A stretch of DNA of 64,000 nt from Dolomedes plantarius. Lineage: Eukaryota; Arthropoda; Arachnida; Araneae; Dolomedidae. Both the position numbers and the translations under genes were made by a program. Position 1 is the first letter of the stretch; every line of letters starts with the position of its first letter. The stretch spans positions 190,330,051 through 190,394,050 of the forward strand of contig OU015496.1 in the NCBI GenBank assembly GCA_907164885.2. Reading direction: 5' to 3'. Below are positions 45,888 through 58,031 of this stretch, in pieces. The notes beneath the pieces are model-generated. The model was not told the origin of the DNA. It did not search any database and saw only the letters and a list, made by a program, of their open reading frames with translations.

Positions 45888-47897
45888 AAGTTGAGAAAAA
45901 TTGCTGAGAACATTGTACAGTGCAAGCTTATTGCTCAGTATAAATGGTTTGCCATATTTTAAGTTTTAGACGAAAATGGTAATAATGGTAAATGATAACA
46001 ATAGGAACTTGGTAGATGGTTAAAGTTTATTTACAATAGTTTTTTAAGCATTTTAAAAATAACAGTCGCAAAAAAATCCCAATAGTAGAGTTTTTAAAAT
46101 AAAAATTTTAAATTGTGTCTTATTTTATTTAGCATAAAATTATAAATTCTTTAAAAAAAAAATAAAGTCTTACCTAAAGTAAAACTACATATAAAAGGAA
46201 AATAAGTCCCATTCTTTAAAGTATGGAAACCAAATAAATAAATTACAGCAAAATGGCAACGTTGCGCAAATGTAGCGCTTAGCTATGACGTCAGAATCAA
46301 ATACTTCTTCCAATCTAAAAATTGCTCCTGGACTGTAGCCAGCGTTGCGGTAGGAACTTTAATTCTTTCGGTGGCACATAATACATCTGATCCAACGAAA
46401 GCTTTAAAAAATGCATAGGTTTCCGCGGTATTTGGTTTCTATAAAAAAACACAGACACTTTCCGCGGCTTTTTGTAGCGAACGGTTTAAATAAGAAATTG
46501 AAAGCAGGAATTCATATTGAGGGAGGATGATATAGGCTTATAGGTTGTCGTTTTTAAAAATAATTTTTTGTGACAGAATTTGTAAAAAAAATATAAATTA
46601 ATGCAGTATTAGGTGTCTTTAAAAAGTTGAATATCGTGCTGAATGCCAGTTAAAGTCAGCTAGATAATGCTTAAAAAAATTCGGGGTATCATGAATAAAC
46701 ATGTTAAAATAAAGGATATATATAAAACATTTTTTTTTAAATTTCACTTTTAGCTAATATCAAAAATCAAATTCCATCAAGCTATTCCAATTCTGCATCG
46801 AAATTATTTATGTTGAAATATTTCGGCGCACTGGTTTATTTTGAAGAGTTCTTCACTCCATTCAAATTTATTCACCCAGAGAACTCGGAATAATTAATTT
46901 TTTCTATTACTCGTATGAGAAGTCACTTCTGTGCTCAAGAAAATACACTTCTGTAGCCCACATATTTAACAGATTTGAAAAAAATTAAAAACTCCCTTTT
47001 TTTTTGGGGGGGGGGGGCTAGTCGCCAGAGGAAGAAAAAAATGTTCACTTCACTTAAATTTTTAAACATTTATAGAAACTTAATTTAGTTATAACATTTT
47101 GTTGAGGGCAATTAAGACTGAAATAGTGAAAAACCTCACTATTAAAAGCGTCTTAAGAAACATTAATAATAATAATTATTTACTTTAATACAATACTGAA
47201 TTTTATGTGTTTTTATACTAAAGATAATGGCTGAAAATATTGAATAGAGACGAAAATTAGACTGACAGATGGCTGAGATGAAATTATCTTTTGTCGTGGT
47301 AGTCGGAACAATTATGAATATGGTATAAACAAAATTAAAAATACCCATGACCCGAATTAAATAAAATTTACCTTACTGTTTTTTTCTATTCAATGCAATT
47401 AAACTAGCAAACAGCAGGTAACGATCGTCTTATATATATATATATATATATATATAAGACAAAGTTGAAAGAGAAAAACCAGTATGAGCCTACATGCAGC
47501 CAGGAACTAAAAACATGAAAAGATAAGAATAAAAGAGGTTTTTAACAGCATCTCTTCATCAGCGGTGTCGATACTGTCTAAAAACCAATGAATTGTTTCT
47601 GATAAGTATGATCTAAACAATAAACATACTTAGACACCGTACAATCCATGAGAAACTGTAGAATTGAATAATTAGTTACTTAACCATAGAACACCAAGCC
47701 TGGCGCCTGACAGAGTGGAAGTTAACAATAGGTAACCGCAAGATGACTGACGTCACAAAACTTGCAACCAAGGAGCTAATGGAAACACAGAAGCTGACCT
47801 ACTAAGGAGACTGTGTTTTAGGACATTTAAACCTAAATTAAATTAGTTTTTATTATTATTACTAAGAGTGATGAATATATATATATATATATATTTA
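45888..47897. other. Unassigned AT-rich sequence with short tracts
   Basis: G-run at about 47006-47018, and (TA)n at 47430-47455 and 47874-47890. No gene recognised. Confidence 0.45.
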
Positions 47898-48947
47898 TAC
47901 AGTGGAATCTCGATCGATCGTTCCCCGAACGATCGTTTTCCCGTATGTATCGTTTATTTCACCCATTCCCGAATAAATTCCATAGTAAACAAGCAAAAAA
48001 GACCGCATGGATCGTTCCTCGATCCATCGTTTTCCCGCAATATTCGTTCAGAATATCGCAGCTTTACATTAATTTATCGGATCGATCGTTTTTTCATAAT
48101 AACTGAACCTGAAATATAAATGTCTGGATTGAGCTAGAATGACGCTCTAATTAAACAATGAGTAGAACATTCGAGATGCACGGTCTCTTATTTTTATTTT
48201 CTCTTGTTTAGCCTGGTTTCGCTTTATTGTACCACTCCCATTATTTGTTCGTCGTTGGTGTTCCTTAATTCTTTAGCCCCGGGAGTACCCTATTTTCGGC
48301 AATTCATTCCAAATTCCCTGACTATTCAACATTTCTGTTCTCATCAGTAATGGCTCACAGTCAGCTTTTTTGTTGGTCTTGGGATGGAGGAGCCCTGGTG
48401 TTTGGTCTAGTGTGTGAGAAGTTTCTGATTACTGCAGTACTCCACTGGCCGATGTACTCGGAGTTGTATGCCGTGTTTCACACGGAGGCAGAACTTCCCG
48501 GTGGTCTTATGTCGGTCCCCATCCAGTGCAATGGAATGGTTCTAGTTACAAACGATTCACGGCTGCCGCTTCTTTATACTCTCACAAAATAACCGATACC
48601 GAAAAGAATGCAATTTGCAACACAACAAAAATATTGTTTACTTGTGGAGTGAAAACTGCCAAAAAACAAACGACGATTAAGTAATTTTATTTGAATTAAA
48701 ATTCCTGTGTATCTACGTGTATTTCTTTTTTATTATTATTATCTTGGATTTCAGTACAACTTTGTAATTTTATCTTCAGTTACACTACGGGTATGCATGC
48801 ATTTATGTATGTGAGTAAATATATATTTTAGGGATATCAAACTTTAAGGTATGTTAATACTTTTTTGTATGTTCCCGCATCTATCGTTTTCCCGGATCCA
48901 TCGTTTAGTTCAGTCGATCTCTTCGAAAACGATAGATCGAGATCCCA

Positions 48948-48952
<5 letters not shown>
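47898..48952. mobile_element. pogo/Tigger-like element (1,055 bp)
   Basis: The left end TACAGTGGAATCTCGATCGA and inverted right end TACAGTGGGATCTCGATCTA continue to TCGTT (23 of 25 match). Both ends are at TA inside (TA)n tracts. Subterminal arrays of gatcgttcc / atcgttttcccg occur on both sides. The interior frame 48350-48592 matches nothing I know, so this is probably an internally deleted copy. Confidence 0.8.

Positions 48953-49005
<53 letters not shown>
48953..49005. repeat. (TA)n microsatellite
   Basis: Directly abuts the right end of the pogo-like element. Confidence 0.97.
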
Positions 49006-49008
<3 letters not shown>

Positions 49009-49565
49009 CAGATTTCCGCATGGGCAAGTGGGGCGCTTGCCCAGGGCCCCCAAAATTATGGGGCCCCCTAATTTAGTATTAAGTTGTACATAGTTTTGAG
49101 GATTTGGTTTTTGTTAATACAGTAAAGGGGGACAGTGGCGGATACAGAAAAAAATCCTGGGTGGTGCACAGTGCACCCACTATATTGAAAGCATGCTTAA
49201 ATCCATAAGCGTTTCTGGTTTAATTTAATTTAATTTTTTTAGGGGGGGGGGAGTTATTACAACTTCAGACTGTGATCTATTTTGAATTTCAAAAGAAAAT
49301 TTCATGAATTTATTAACATTAAAGAGTAAATTAATTAATTAACACTCATTATTATTATTATTAATTTTTTTTCTTCAAATTTTTGACTTGTTGGTCGAAA
49401 ATTTATTGAATTTCCGGTCCTGATTTATGGGAGGCCTGGGTGAGTGTCCTACATGTTCATGTGGAAATCTGGTCCTGAGGGGGAGACGTGCCCCCTTCTG
49501 GATGTCCTTGAAGGGGGCCCCCAAAGTCTGCTTTGCCCAGGGCCCTATTGCGTCAAAGTCGGGCC

Positions 49566-49567
<2 letters not shown>
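49006..49567. mobile_element. Inverted-repeat element with GGGCCCCC ends
   Basis: gcgcttgcccagggccccca near 49032 is mirrored by ggggcccccaaagtctgc and tttgcccagggcc near 49515-49545. (TA)n borders both sides. CAGTGGCGGATACAG near 49134 could be the end of a further nested element. Superfamily uncertain; related to 29910-30390. Confidence 0.55.

Positions 49568-49616
<49 letters not shown>
49568..49616. repeat. (TA)n microsatellite
   Basis: Pure TA repeats between two elements. Confidence 0.97.
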
Positions 49617-49618
<2 letters not shown>

Positions 49619-49990
49619 TTCTTGTGCACGTATTCTTAGGATGCATGCTATCCCACCCCGTAAGGAAAAGGTTGAAGCCGATTCCGAACGGCTACAAACG
49701 TCCATGCCGATTGGGAGACTCAAACCCACAGACTCTAGGTACCGAATACCAGCTCATTAACCATTCGGCATCTTTCGACCCACAAGAGTCCGATTTAGCC
49801 ACGGGCCACCACAATTTTCAACGAGCATCTCGAGGGTTGACATTAGTGGGTATTGTACCTTCTCCCACCGTCACTGACCTGATAGAAGGACTTTCCGGTC
49901 AAAGGATTTAACGTCCGGCCTAAACACGAAGGTGGCGTTCGTCTTCGAACTGAGTACCCGCACTGTGAAGCCCGATGCACTACCGCTAGC
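49617..49990 (-). mobile_element. Composite tRNA-derived SINE
   Basis: Contains a tRNA-like module (49704-49771) on the minus strand and a second tRNA-like start near 49980 (gctagcggtagtgcatcggg). Its 3' end, gataccatgctatcccacccc-like sequence at about 49640-49670, is shared with 58975-59020, so that part is repeated elsewhere. Confidence 0.55.
49704..49771 (-). repeat. tRNA-like module with perfect 7-bp acceptor stem
   Basis: On the minus strand ATGCCGA at the start pairs perfectly with TCGGCAT at the end, 68 bp apart. A-box-like ATGGTTAATGAGCTGGTA and B-box-like GGGTTTGAGTCTCCC lie between. The T-stem is imperfect and no CCA-adjacent features distinguish a functional gene, so I treat it as a SINE head. 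Confidence 0.5.
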
Positions 49991-50590
49991 CTAGAGCGAG
50001 CACAAAACGCGGCTTCCGATATTAATGTAACTAAACTCGCCATGACAATGAATGTGGACGCTAATCGTGCGCACAAATTCACCACGGAAACGGAAGCTGA
50101 TAAAAATAAAGACCTCGAATGTCCACCACTTTGATTGCAATTATAATCGGCGAGGATAGAATGAGTCAGCAGCGGCTCTGGAACAATTAGTTCTCTAGAG
50201 AACAATTTCGATGCGATTTCAGTCACCAATCAGCAGTGAAAAAAACATCCCTAACTTTACTCGTAAAGCAGAACATTTGCAATCAGTTTCTGACAAGCTT
50301 TTATTGTACTCCGTCAGACCGGAATTCAAGAGTTGATTGCTTTCTCAATAAAGCGAAAATTTCGTTAACTAGCTTCGATTGTCCAGAAGCTATTTTTTCG
50401 GTGCTATTTTTTAACATCCTCCAAATGTTCTTTGTTGTAGCTTAAAACAATCTTTGATCTTTACACCCTAAAACATACATAATTACCTAGTAGTACATAG
50501 GCAGCCTATGAACAGATCATTGTTTTGATTGAGCCAATTTCATAACACGCAACAAAAATGCTTCAACCTACACGACACAGGTGTCACATG
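49991..50590. other. Unassigned sequence
   Basis: No supported gene or element. attgtactccgtcagacc near 50307 shares a word with family C but does not extend. Confidence 0.4.
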
Positions 50591-50598
50591 TGCTGAAC

Positions 50599-51094
50599 CT
50601 GTGGCGTAGCAAAGGGGGGGAAAGGGGGTATATCATGCCCGGGATCAATGTAAGATCCATATATTATTATTACTATATGTTTTCGAGGTGGATGCCAATA
50701 TAAGGTCTATATATTATATTACTATATGTTTTTCAGGGGAGGGCCCCAATATAAGGTCTATGTATTATATTACTATGTGTTTTTCGGGGAGGGCGCCAAT
50801 ATAAGGTATATATATTATATTACTATATTATTTTGTGGGGGGCGCCAATATAAGGTCTATATATTATATTACTATATGTTTTTAGGGGAGGGCACCAACA
50901 TAAGGTCTATATATTATGTTACTATATACTTTTCGGGGGGGAGTGCCAATATAAGGTCTATATATTATGTTATTATATGTTTGTCGAGGGCACCAATATA
51001 GGGTCTATATATTATATTACTATATGTTTTTCAGGGGGGGGGGCGCCACAAAGGTATCGTGCCCCGGGCGCCAGTTATGCTAGCTACGCCACTG
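50599..51094. mobile_element. Non-autonomous hAT element with minisatellite, sister of 19717 (496 bp)
   Basis: Perfect 8-bp TSD tgctgaac at 50591-50598 and 51095-51102. The left end CTGTGGCGTAGC (one change) and right end GCTACGCCACTG. The interior array of about 56-bp units is the same as at 19786-20275 with fewer units. Confidence 0.92.
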
Positions 51095-51115
51095 TGCTGA
51101 ACTTTCAGCACGAAC

Positions 51116-51165
51116 AAAAGTTGTGTGTTCGCATCGTTGCACAATGACACGAACACACAACTTTT
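51116..51165. other. Perfect hairpin, 16-bp arms
   Basis: aaaagttgtgtgttcg (51116-51131) and cgaacacacaactttt (51150-51165) are exact reverse complements around an 18-base loop. Confidence 0.85.
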
Positions 51166-51340
51166 CTCTCAGTCCAAGAAAATATTCAACACAAACGCAG
51201 GTCCATTATGATAACAAAGACTGGGAACAAGTTTCGGACCAATCACGCCTCTCTTAGTTTTTATTGTGGACATTAAGAAACTGTATGTTCCTGCTACGCG
51301 TTTTCAACAAGTTTCGTTTAAGCAACAAAAACGTCGGTCT

Positions 51341-52069
51341 TTAAGGGGACAGTAGACTTTCAAAATTGTGAAATCTGTCCAAAAATTCGATTTTTTTTAA
51401 TTTACTGAATTGTGAAACTACGGACGAGTAGGAATGTGTTGCAAAAATAATTTTTAATTTCTGTGATTACTTTCCTAGTTATAGGCATTTGTATTTAATT
51501 TAGATATTATGTGGTTACTAACAGCAATAAATTTAAATGTGTTTTTCTCAAAATAAAAATTTTCATGTCATACGGATATTAAAACTGCTCCAGGCGCAGT
51601 TCTAATTATCGTATTGCTTTGAAATTTAAGTTTTATATACTTAACTGTATATCAAATAAATCTTATTGAAAAAAATTATGCTTCGTAGTTCAGAATTTCT
51701 AAATTTTGTACTTGAAAAGATGAATTATAGGTATTTTGCGTAATAAAAAGGGTGTTTTGACTATTATTATTTTTTTCTCTTTATATTTTTCATGAATGCT
51801 TAAAATAAGCAATAAGTTTCATTGTTAGTTCTATAAGGTATCCTGCAAATAAAAATTACCATATTATATGAAAAAGAAATGCGCATGGAACATTTTTAAT
51901 TAGGCCAATTTTTGATATAATTAATAATTCGTAATCCATTAATTATTAATATTTCATGTTTAAATTTTAACCATTTTTACATATCTATGGTACTAATCAC
52001 ATATTCAAATTTCAAGCAAATCCATTCGAAACAAAAAAAGTTAGGTTTGAAGGACCACTGTCCCCTTAA
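51341..52069. mobile_element. TTAA-flanked MITE, family D, full copy (729 bp)
   Basis: Starts TTAAGGGGACAGTAGACTTT and ends CACTGTCCCCTTAA. Aligns end to end with 9934-10661 with scattered substitutions and small indels. No coding frame is conserved between them. Confidence 0.9.
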
Positions 52070-52146
52070 GAAATACAGGATATCCCATCACCATCTGAGT
52101 TACCACTGAGTTAATCATTTTTTTTTCTTTTTTCTATTGGCTAGGA

Positions 52147-54661
52147 CAGTGGTCGGCAAACTCATTAGTCAACAGAGCCAAATGTCAACAGTACAAAGAT
52201 TGAAATTTCTCTTGAGAGCCACATTTTTTTAAACTCAAACTATATAGGTAGCTGCATTGTTATTAATTTAATTAGGATACTCCAAAGGTGGCCTTTGCTA
52301 AAAACGTCCTCAATCTGAATGAGGTACGTTCGCTGAGGTCGACCCCTTCCAACTCTTCCATTCACACTCGTTTTGTATGCTTATTTCGTCTATCTCCATT
52401 CGTTCATCATCTCTGTATGTCTAAACCATCTCAACATACCTTTCTCAATCCTCGACACTACATTTTCTTTCACTCCACAGCGCTTCCTAAAATTAACTTA
52501 ATAAACTGTATTTGAAGTTTTATGTCTTAGTTAAACTATAGGTATGTCGAATAAAACTTGATATCATACTTAATATCGATATTATTTATTGATAAAATTA
52601 AATTGTAAAGTATCCATAAAAATAAATCATAACAATAACAGACAAACACCTATATGAACAATGGCTTCGCATCTCCTAGTTCAGGGATGGCGAACCTTTT
52701 TCTAACGGGTATCAAAAAATGTTTTGAAACTGTAGAACTTAAAACCGCGTGTCACAAAAAAAAAAGTTTTTTTCTTTCTTTGGAAGACCTTCGGAAATTA
52801 AAAAAAATTATACGATATATATTTAAAACAAAAAACAAATTTAACTTTTTATTATGATTTGTTTAAAACCATCAGTATCAGGAAGAAATTAAGTACAAAA
52901 ATTATCGAACTTAATGTGACACTTGTTGTTGTCTTTCGGACGATAATTTATTTATACGTAGTTCGATATTTGTAACTTTTAATCGTTCGCACTCAATGAA
53001 CAAGTTGATGCCGAGGCGATTTCTATTTATACTTTTAATAAAATTCATTATCGAAAACAACTGTTCGCAAACGTAGGTTGATCCAAACATTGTCAAAGGA
53101 TCTCTTGTTAAGTTTTTCATCGACATTAGCGAATTAGGCAACGAGTTCCATTCAGTTAAAATAATATTTTCAGTGCTTGTTGTTGAAATATATTCGTCAC
53201 AATTTTCCAGATCTTGTAATCTTTTTTTCTAAGTTTACGTTTATTTCTGCAAATTTATTCCTCCGTAGAACACTGTTGTGAAATTCAACCATTTCCGTTT
53301 CTAAGTTATCAATTTGAAGCCAATCGAAAGAGGATAATTTAAGTTTCCTCCATTTCTAGAAATTGGGAGAATCTTTCGTCAAATAGTATTTCTTTTGAAA
53401 AAATTTATTTCAAACAATTATTTTTTTAAAATTATTTCTAGTACAAATTAGATTATAGATCTCTCAGTTCGACGAATGAAAATCAAAATTTGAAAAGTTA
53501 AATGGGTGTTAAAACAATGTGATCGTCTCGCGTGTCGTTTAAAATTGCTTCGCGTGTCACTGCTTCTAGATGAATTTTGTTGCTCTCAAAATAGCAACAA
53601 ACCCGTTTCTTACGACGGTCATACTTTTCGCCCCATCTGTTGAAATTGAGGCAATTTTATCGAGTAGAATATGATGTTTTTCAATGCACTTAATTACAGC
53701 ATTTGCTATATCCTCTCCACGTGTTTGACCTTTGAGTGACAATAATTCTAAACGTTCTTCTTTAGGACCCGCAGATGAAATAAATAGTACAAAAAGTGAA
53801 ACTAGCGCTGTATCATTTATGTCACAAGACTCATCAACTACTATTGATAAAGCTGAAACTAATTTAAGATCTTCCACTTGCTGGTTGGTTATATTCGAAG
53901 ACCATTTTGACTAGTCTAGTGTTTTTCTACGGGGACACGCTCTCGGAAGCAATACATTGTAAAACACGATGCAAAGATACGACTTGACGATAAGTCTTGA
54001 CATTTAATCTTTCTAGAAATGTTTTCTCATTAAGTCGCTTCAGAGCACTCGCCTAAAGATAAAGACACATAAACACCATCTAAGTATGTGATAATTACAA
54101 GATTAAAAAGAACTTTTTATGTACCATGTTTTTAAATTTTCTGTTGAATCATATAAACTTGACAATTCTATGTATTAATAAATACTTTTTAAAAATTTTG
54201 ATGAATTATCCCATCAACTTGAAAGAAAATAAAGTTAATGGGAAGTTAACTTGCGTTTAACTTTTCGTTCCCGTCCCGGCCGAAAGATGGCTGCACCAGT
54301 CTACAAAACAAAATTAACTGAAAAAGAATTCAATTCTGCGTAAAGATGGCTAAACGTATTAAAATAATGTATTGTCATTGTGTTCTGATCTATTCTAAAA
54401 GTTTCAAATGTCTAGCTAGTCGGGAAGTTAGATAAAAATCAATTGCAAGATTTGTACCGGGCAAACATACACACACAAACAAAGAAGAAAGCGAGTTAAT
54501 AAAAGTATGGTAATAATAAAAATAGAAATAAGAAAACCAGTCATCACGAAGTTTCAATCTCACTGTACGTGCGCGCTCGCACGTGGTATTTTGTAGAAGA
54601 GCCACACTCAAGGAACCAAAGAGCCACATATGGCTCGCGAGCCATGGTTTGCCGACCACTG
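52147..54661 (-). mobile_element. hAT transposon with decayed transposase (2,515 bp)
   Basis: Perfect 8-bp TSD ggctagga at 52139-52146 and 54662-54669. Perfect 15-bp TIRs CAGTGGTCGGCAAAC / GTTTGCCGACCACTG. agagccaca subterminal repeats occur at about 52216, 54598 and 54619. This is a near-autonomous length; the minus strand holds a broken transposase. A second hAT-like end, CAGGGATGGCGAACCTTTTT at 52683 with gcgtgtcac repeats, suggests another element inserted inside whose right end I could not find. Confidence 0.93.
52914..54040 (-). pseudogene. hAT transposase, GTF2IRD2-like, broken
   Basis: Read on the minus strand, fragments occur in the expected order. KTFLERLNVKTYRQVVSLHR lies near 54020-53960. 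IVVDESCDINDTALVSLFV, with the catalytic-type DES, and GPKEERLELLSLKGQTRGED and ISTDGAKSM (STDGA, second acidic block) lie in the 53566-53877 frame. The C-terminal FGSTYVCEQLFSIMNFIKSI is in 52911-53141. These are the RNase H-like core and dimerisation regions of the hAT clade that gave rise to GTF2IRD2/ZBED5. Stops and frameshifts separate the pieces and the zinc finger is not seen. It lies inside a TSD-bounded element, so it was this element's own or its nested partner's enzyme. Confidence 0.85.
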
Positions 54662-54669
54662 GGCTAGGA

Positions 54670-54897
54670 GCCTAGGCCCTAGGCTCTTCTCCGGGGTGAG
54701 CCTGAAGCGTGAGACCACTTCGCCGCATGCATCCAGGGTGCACCACAGGCGGTGGGTCCACACTGCACCCGTTTCTAAGTCAATCATTATTCAATACATT
54801 CAAGCTCATGAAAGATTAACTTGAGATAATTTAATCAAATATTTCAGTACATTTTTTTTTTCGACTTCAATCAGTAGATTTATTAATCCCTATATAA
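54670..54897. other. Short unassigned spacer
   Basis: Begins with the near-palindrome gagcctaggccctaggctc (54668-54686). Confidence 0.5.
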
Positions 54898-55967
54898 AGT
54901 AAGTATCCGGGCTTCGCCCAGCTTATCGAATCACTTGACACTCGAATCACAGTTCACTTGAATTTAAATTTTTTTAAAACTTTTAATTGCCAAAAAATCC
55001 CCCAAAAATCAGTACATATTCAAATGATCTATTTATGATTTAAAAGTTTGAATTAAAATTATGAAAAATAGAAAAATAATTAAAAATTAGACATACAATG
55101 AAACATTACTTTTCAGTGATTCATTTTTTAGTGAGAATCACCCTGTGTTTACATAGTAAAACATGGCAGTTACGTTTTGTATCGGTGGAGTATGCATTTA
55201 GAATTGAAATATCTCTAAAACTATTAAAGTAACAGAATAGGTGTACGCAGAAAATGTTATCAGTTTTTAAAGCTCTTTCCAAATATGTAAAATTTATGTA
55301 CTTTCTTTTAAAAAAAAATACATCGATTTTAACTTTTAAAACATGGCGGTTACGTTTTGTATCGGTGGAGTATGCATTTAGAATTGAAATATCTCTAAAA
55401 CTATTAAAGTAACAGAATAGGTGTACGCAGAAAATATTATCAGTTTTTAAAGCTCTTTCTAAATATGTAAAATTTATGTATTTTCTTTTTAAAAAAATAC
55501 ATCGATTTTAATTTTTAAAACATGGTTACGTTTTGTATCGGTGGAGTATGCATTTAGAATTGAAATATCTCTAAAACTATTAAAGTAACAGAATAAGTGT
55601 ACGCAGAAAAAATTATCAGCTTTTAAAGCTCTTTCTAAATATGTAAAATTTATGTACTTTCTATAAAAAAAAATACATCGATTTTAATTTTTAAAACATG
55701 GCGGTTACGTTTTGTATCGGTGGAGTATGCATTTAGAATTGAAATATGTCTAAAACTATTAAAGTAACAGAATAAGTGTACGCAGAAAATATTATCAGTT
55801 TTTAAAGCTCTTTCCAAATATGTAACATTTATGTACTTTCATGGAAAAAGAATACATCGATTTCGACATTTTCAAACATGGGCAAATTTCATAACGAATG
55901 CCATAACCGAACGGTCTAGCCGGAATTGTTCCCCGACCGACAAAGTTTTTCTTTTATTTATATAGTA
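54898..55967 (+). mobile_element. HINE-like element, family M, with internal tandem repeats (about 1.07 kb)
   Basis: The 5' part AGTATCCGGGCTTCGCCCAG forms a GGGC-TTC-GCCC hairpin. The 3' part has cgaacggtctagccgg, ccccgaccgacaaag and ends tttatttatatagta. Between them are four tandem units (55158-55873). The layout parallels families J and K: mini-hairpin, repetitive core, then an A-rich/TA-rich 3' terminus. Confidence 0.6.
55158..55873. repeat. Tandem repeat, four units of 176-181 bp
   Basis: Units start with aaaacatgg at 55158, 55338, 55517 and 55693 and contain gttacgttttgtatcggtgg, aatatctctaaaactattaa and tgtacgcagaaaa. A fifth, partial start is at about 55874. Units are very similar, so amplification is fairly recent. 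Confidence 0.95.
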
Positions 55968-57376
55968 TATGGGAAATTTTCTTCTCAGTATTTTTCTAAT
56001 CACAGATTAGCAAATGTACATTTTTGGATTCTATTATCCGCATTTCAAAATAGATCTTTCGATGCGATATGTGAGATTTTTTAAAATCTTTTTTATTTAA
56101 TAATTTAGGAAAACAATTTTGCGGGGATACACATCGATAATTTAAGGTCTTGTAAAAAAAATTTCTACTTAAATTTTTATACCTTTCAAAAACTATGTCC
56201 TCCTCATTTACAAGTCTACCATCGAATGCAGAAAACAGAATAAAAAATTTGGCATTTACTAATCTATGGTTAGAAAAATATTGAGAGAAAAAATCCCCAT
56301 AATTTAGCGATCGAAGGTCTGCACGGTCAACTGATGTGCCGCCATCATGGTAAGTACACTATGAAATATAATTTTAAATATTTATAACTCGGAAACTGAT
56401 CGCCCGATTTCAATACAGGAAACTTAATTCTGTTTCTCCTTATACTGATCGTGACGTGTTCTTAAAATTATGACCCGCTTGGGAGATTTTTTGGTGAACT
56501 TAATTACATACTCATATATGTAATAGTAGTATAGTGTCACATAAATATATCGATAGATATTATTGTAAAGTATTTCTCTGAAAATAATCCTCAAATGATA
56601 TATACATTATACCTGAAACTACACATGCATCAATGAAGGATGTGGAACGAACGACATATGATCATCACCATAACAACCGAAAAAATTGGAAAAATAAAAA
56701 GTTTAGGAAAAAGAAATGAATGCATAGTAAGATTAACTTACTGTTGCCGAAAATGAGTAGCATATTTCATTCACTTACCTAAAATAAAGAAATTAGGATT
56801 AGTAACATACACAAGCTAAATATATTTTTTAAATGATAATAGCAGTTATAAAAATTTTAAACTCACACTAAAAGGAAATTTGAATTTTATGCTGTCCAGC
56901 CTTGTCTGTTATATAACAGTTTCATCGGACAACTGCGTTTTTACTAATTTTTACTCACACAGACACACGTGCGCATACATTGTTACCGCGTTTCGAGAAA
57001 GTGGCCGTCCAAGAGATGTTTCTTCCATACTATTGTCTGTATGGAGTGTTTAATCGGTACTGAACAATATATGTCGGTTTAGAGGGGTAGCCGGCTAGAG
57101 AAATTTCAATATATATATATATTTGTAACTGTAAACTAAGAAATGAAAGTAAACAAAAACAAGAAGATCGGAAATAAACGGTTTAATGATAGCATCGCTT
57201 TGTGAAACAATGCAAGTTTTCAGTTTAACCTACTTCATATTCTTCTTCTTTATTAGGAAAATCTTGATCAGGAAAGTGCTACGATCAGCACCATACTAAA
57301 CAAGTATTGTATTAAGATCCTATTCTTCATTTTTTTGTATTAGTAAACATTTTTCAAAAATTCATTGTTTTTCAAA

Positions 57377-57379
<3 letters not shown>
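55968..57379. other. Unassigned; fragment of MITE family O near 57080
   Basis: gccggctagagaaatttcaa at about 57088 is a family O terminus followed by (TA)n. The rest is AT-rich without recognised coding. Confidence 0.45.

Positions 57380-57471
<92 letters not shown>
57380..57471. repeat. (TA)n microsatellite
   Basis: About 92 bp of TA repeats ending at the TG of the candidate LTR. Confidence 0.97.
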
Positions 57472-57472
<1 letters not shown>

Positions 57473-57473
<1 letters not shown>

Positions 57474-57980
57474 GTCGTGAACCCTCTCCTTCTCTCACCG
57501 GTTCACCTAGGTTCTATTTCTATGATGGCATGGGGACAAATGAGGTAGTGCAAAAACGAGTCATCACTCTACAACACGAACATAAATTTATTTACAGGTT
57601 TGTACAGTTTCACACTTAACATAAAAATTACAGACAACTCTGTTCTGCTTACAGAACTAATTATTTCACTGGAGGCGAGACGAGCCTGCTTTATCTCGCC
57701 AGACCTCCTAACACTCTCAGAGACGCACTCTGTGTCCCTGTTCTAATCTCAGAATAATTACCTAACCAGAGGTGAGACGAGCCTGCTATATCTCACTAGA
57801 CCTCCGCTCCCTACTAAGAGACGCGACCCTTCTGTCCCTTTCTTACTCACAGCCCGACGATCCCCAGCACCCCTTTCGCCCACGCAGCCAATCCTCTGAT
57901 TGGTAGAGGGGGGGGGGGGGGAATCACGGGGTACAACATTTTCGCTTTTACAAGCGCTCTTAGTCAAACATTATACTACA
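57473..57980 (-). mobile_element. Candidate solo LTR (508 bp)
   Basis: Starts TGTCGTGAACC and ends TATACTACA, so both strands have TG..CA ends. On the minus strand an AATAAA-type signal (ctgtaaataaattt, about 57588-57601) lies in the downstream half, as in LTRs. Two copies of gagacgagcctgct..atctc form an internal repeat at about 57676 and 57775. No flanking duplication is visible, perhaps because the left flank is an expanding (TA)n. A G-run lies at 57907-57920. Confidence 0.45.
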
Positions 57981-57992
57981 ATCTCTCTCTCT

Positions 57993-58024
<32 letters not shown>

Positions 58025-58031
<7 letters not shown>

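Noticed and set aside
48350..48592. 80-codon frame inside the pogo-like element
   Set aside because: Does not resemble pogo or Tigger transposase and has no other support.
49704..49771. tRNA gene
   Set aside because: Acceptor stem is perfect but the T-stem and anticodon arm are poor, and it is embedded in a repeated SINE-like unit.
57473..57980. Firm solo LTR call
   Set aside because: No target-site duplication is visible; kept only as a low-confidence candidate.
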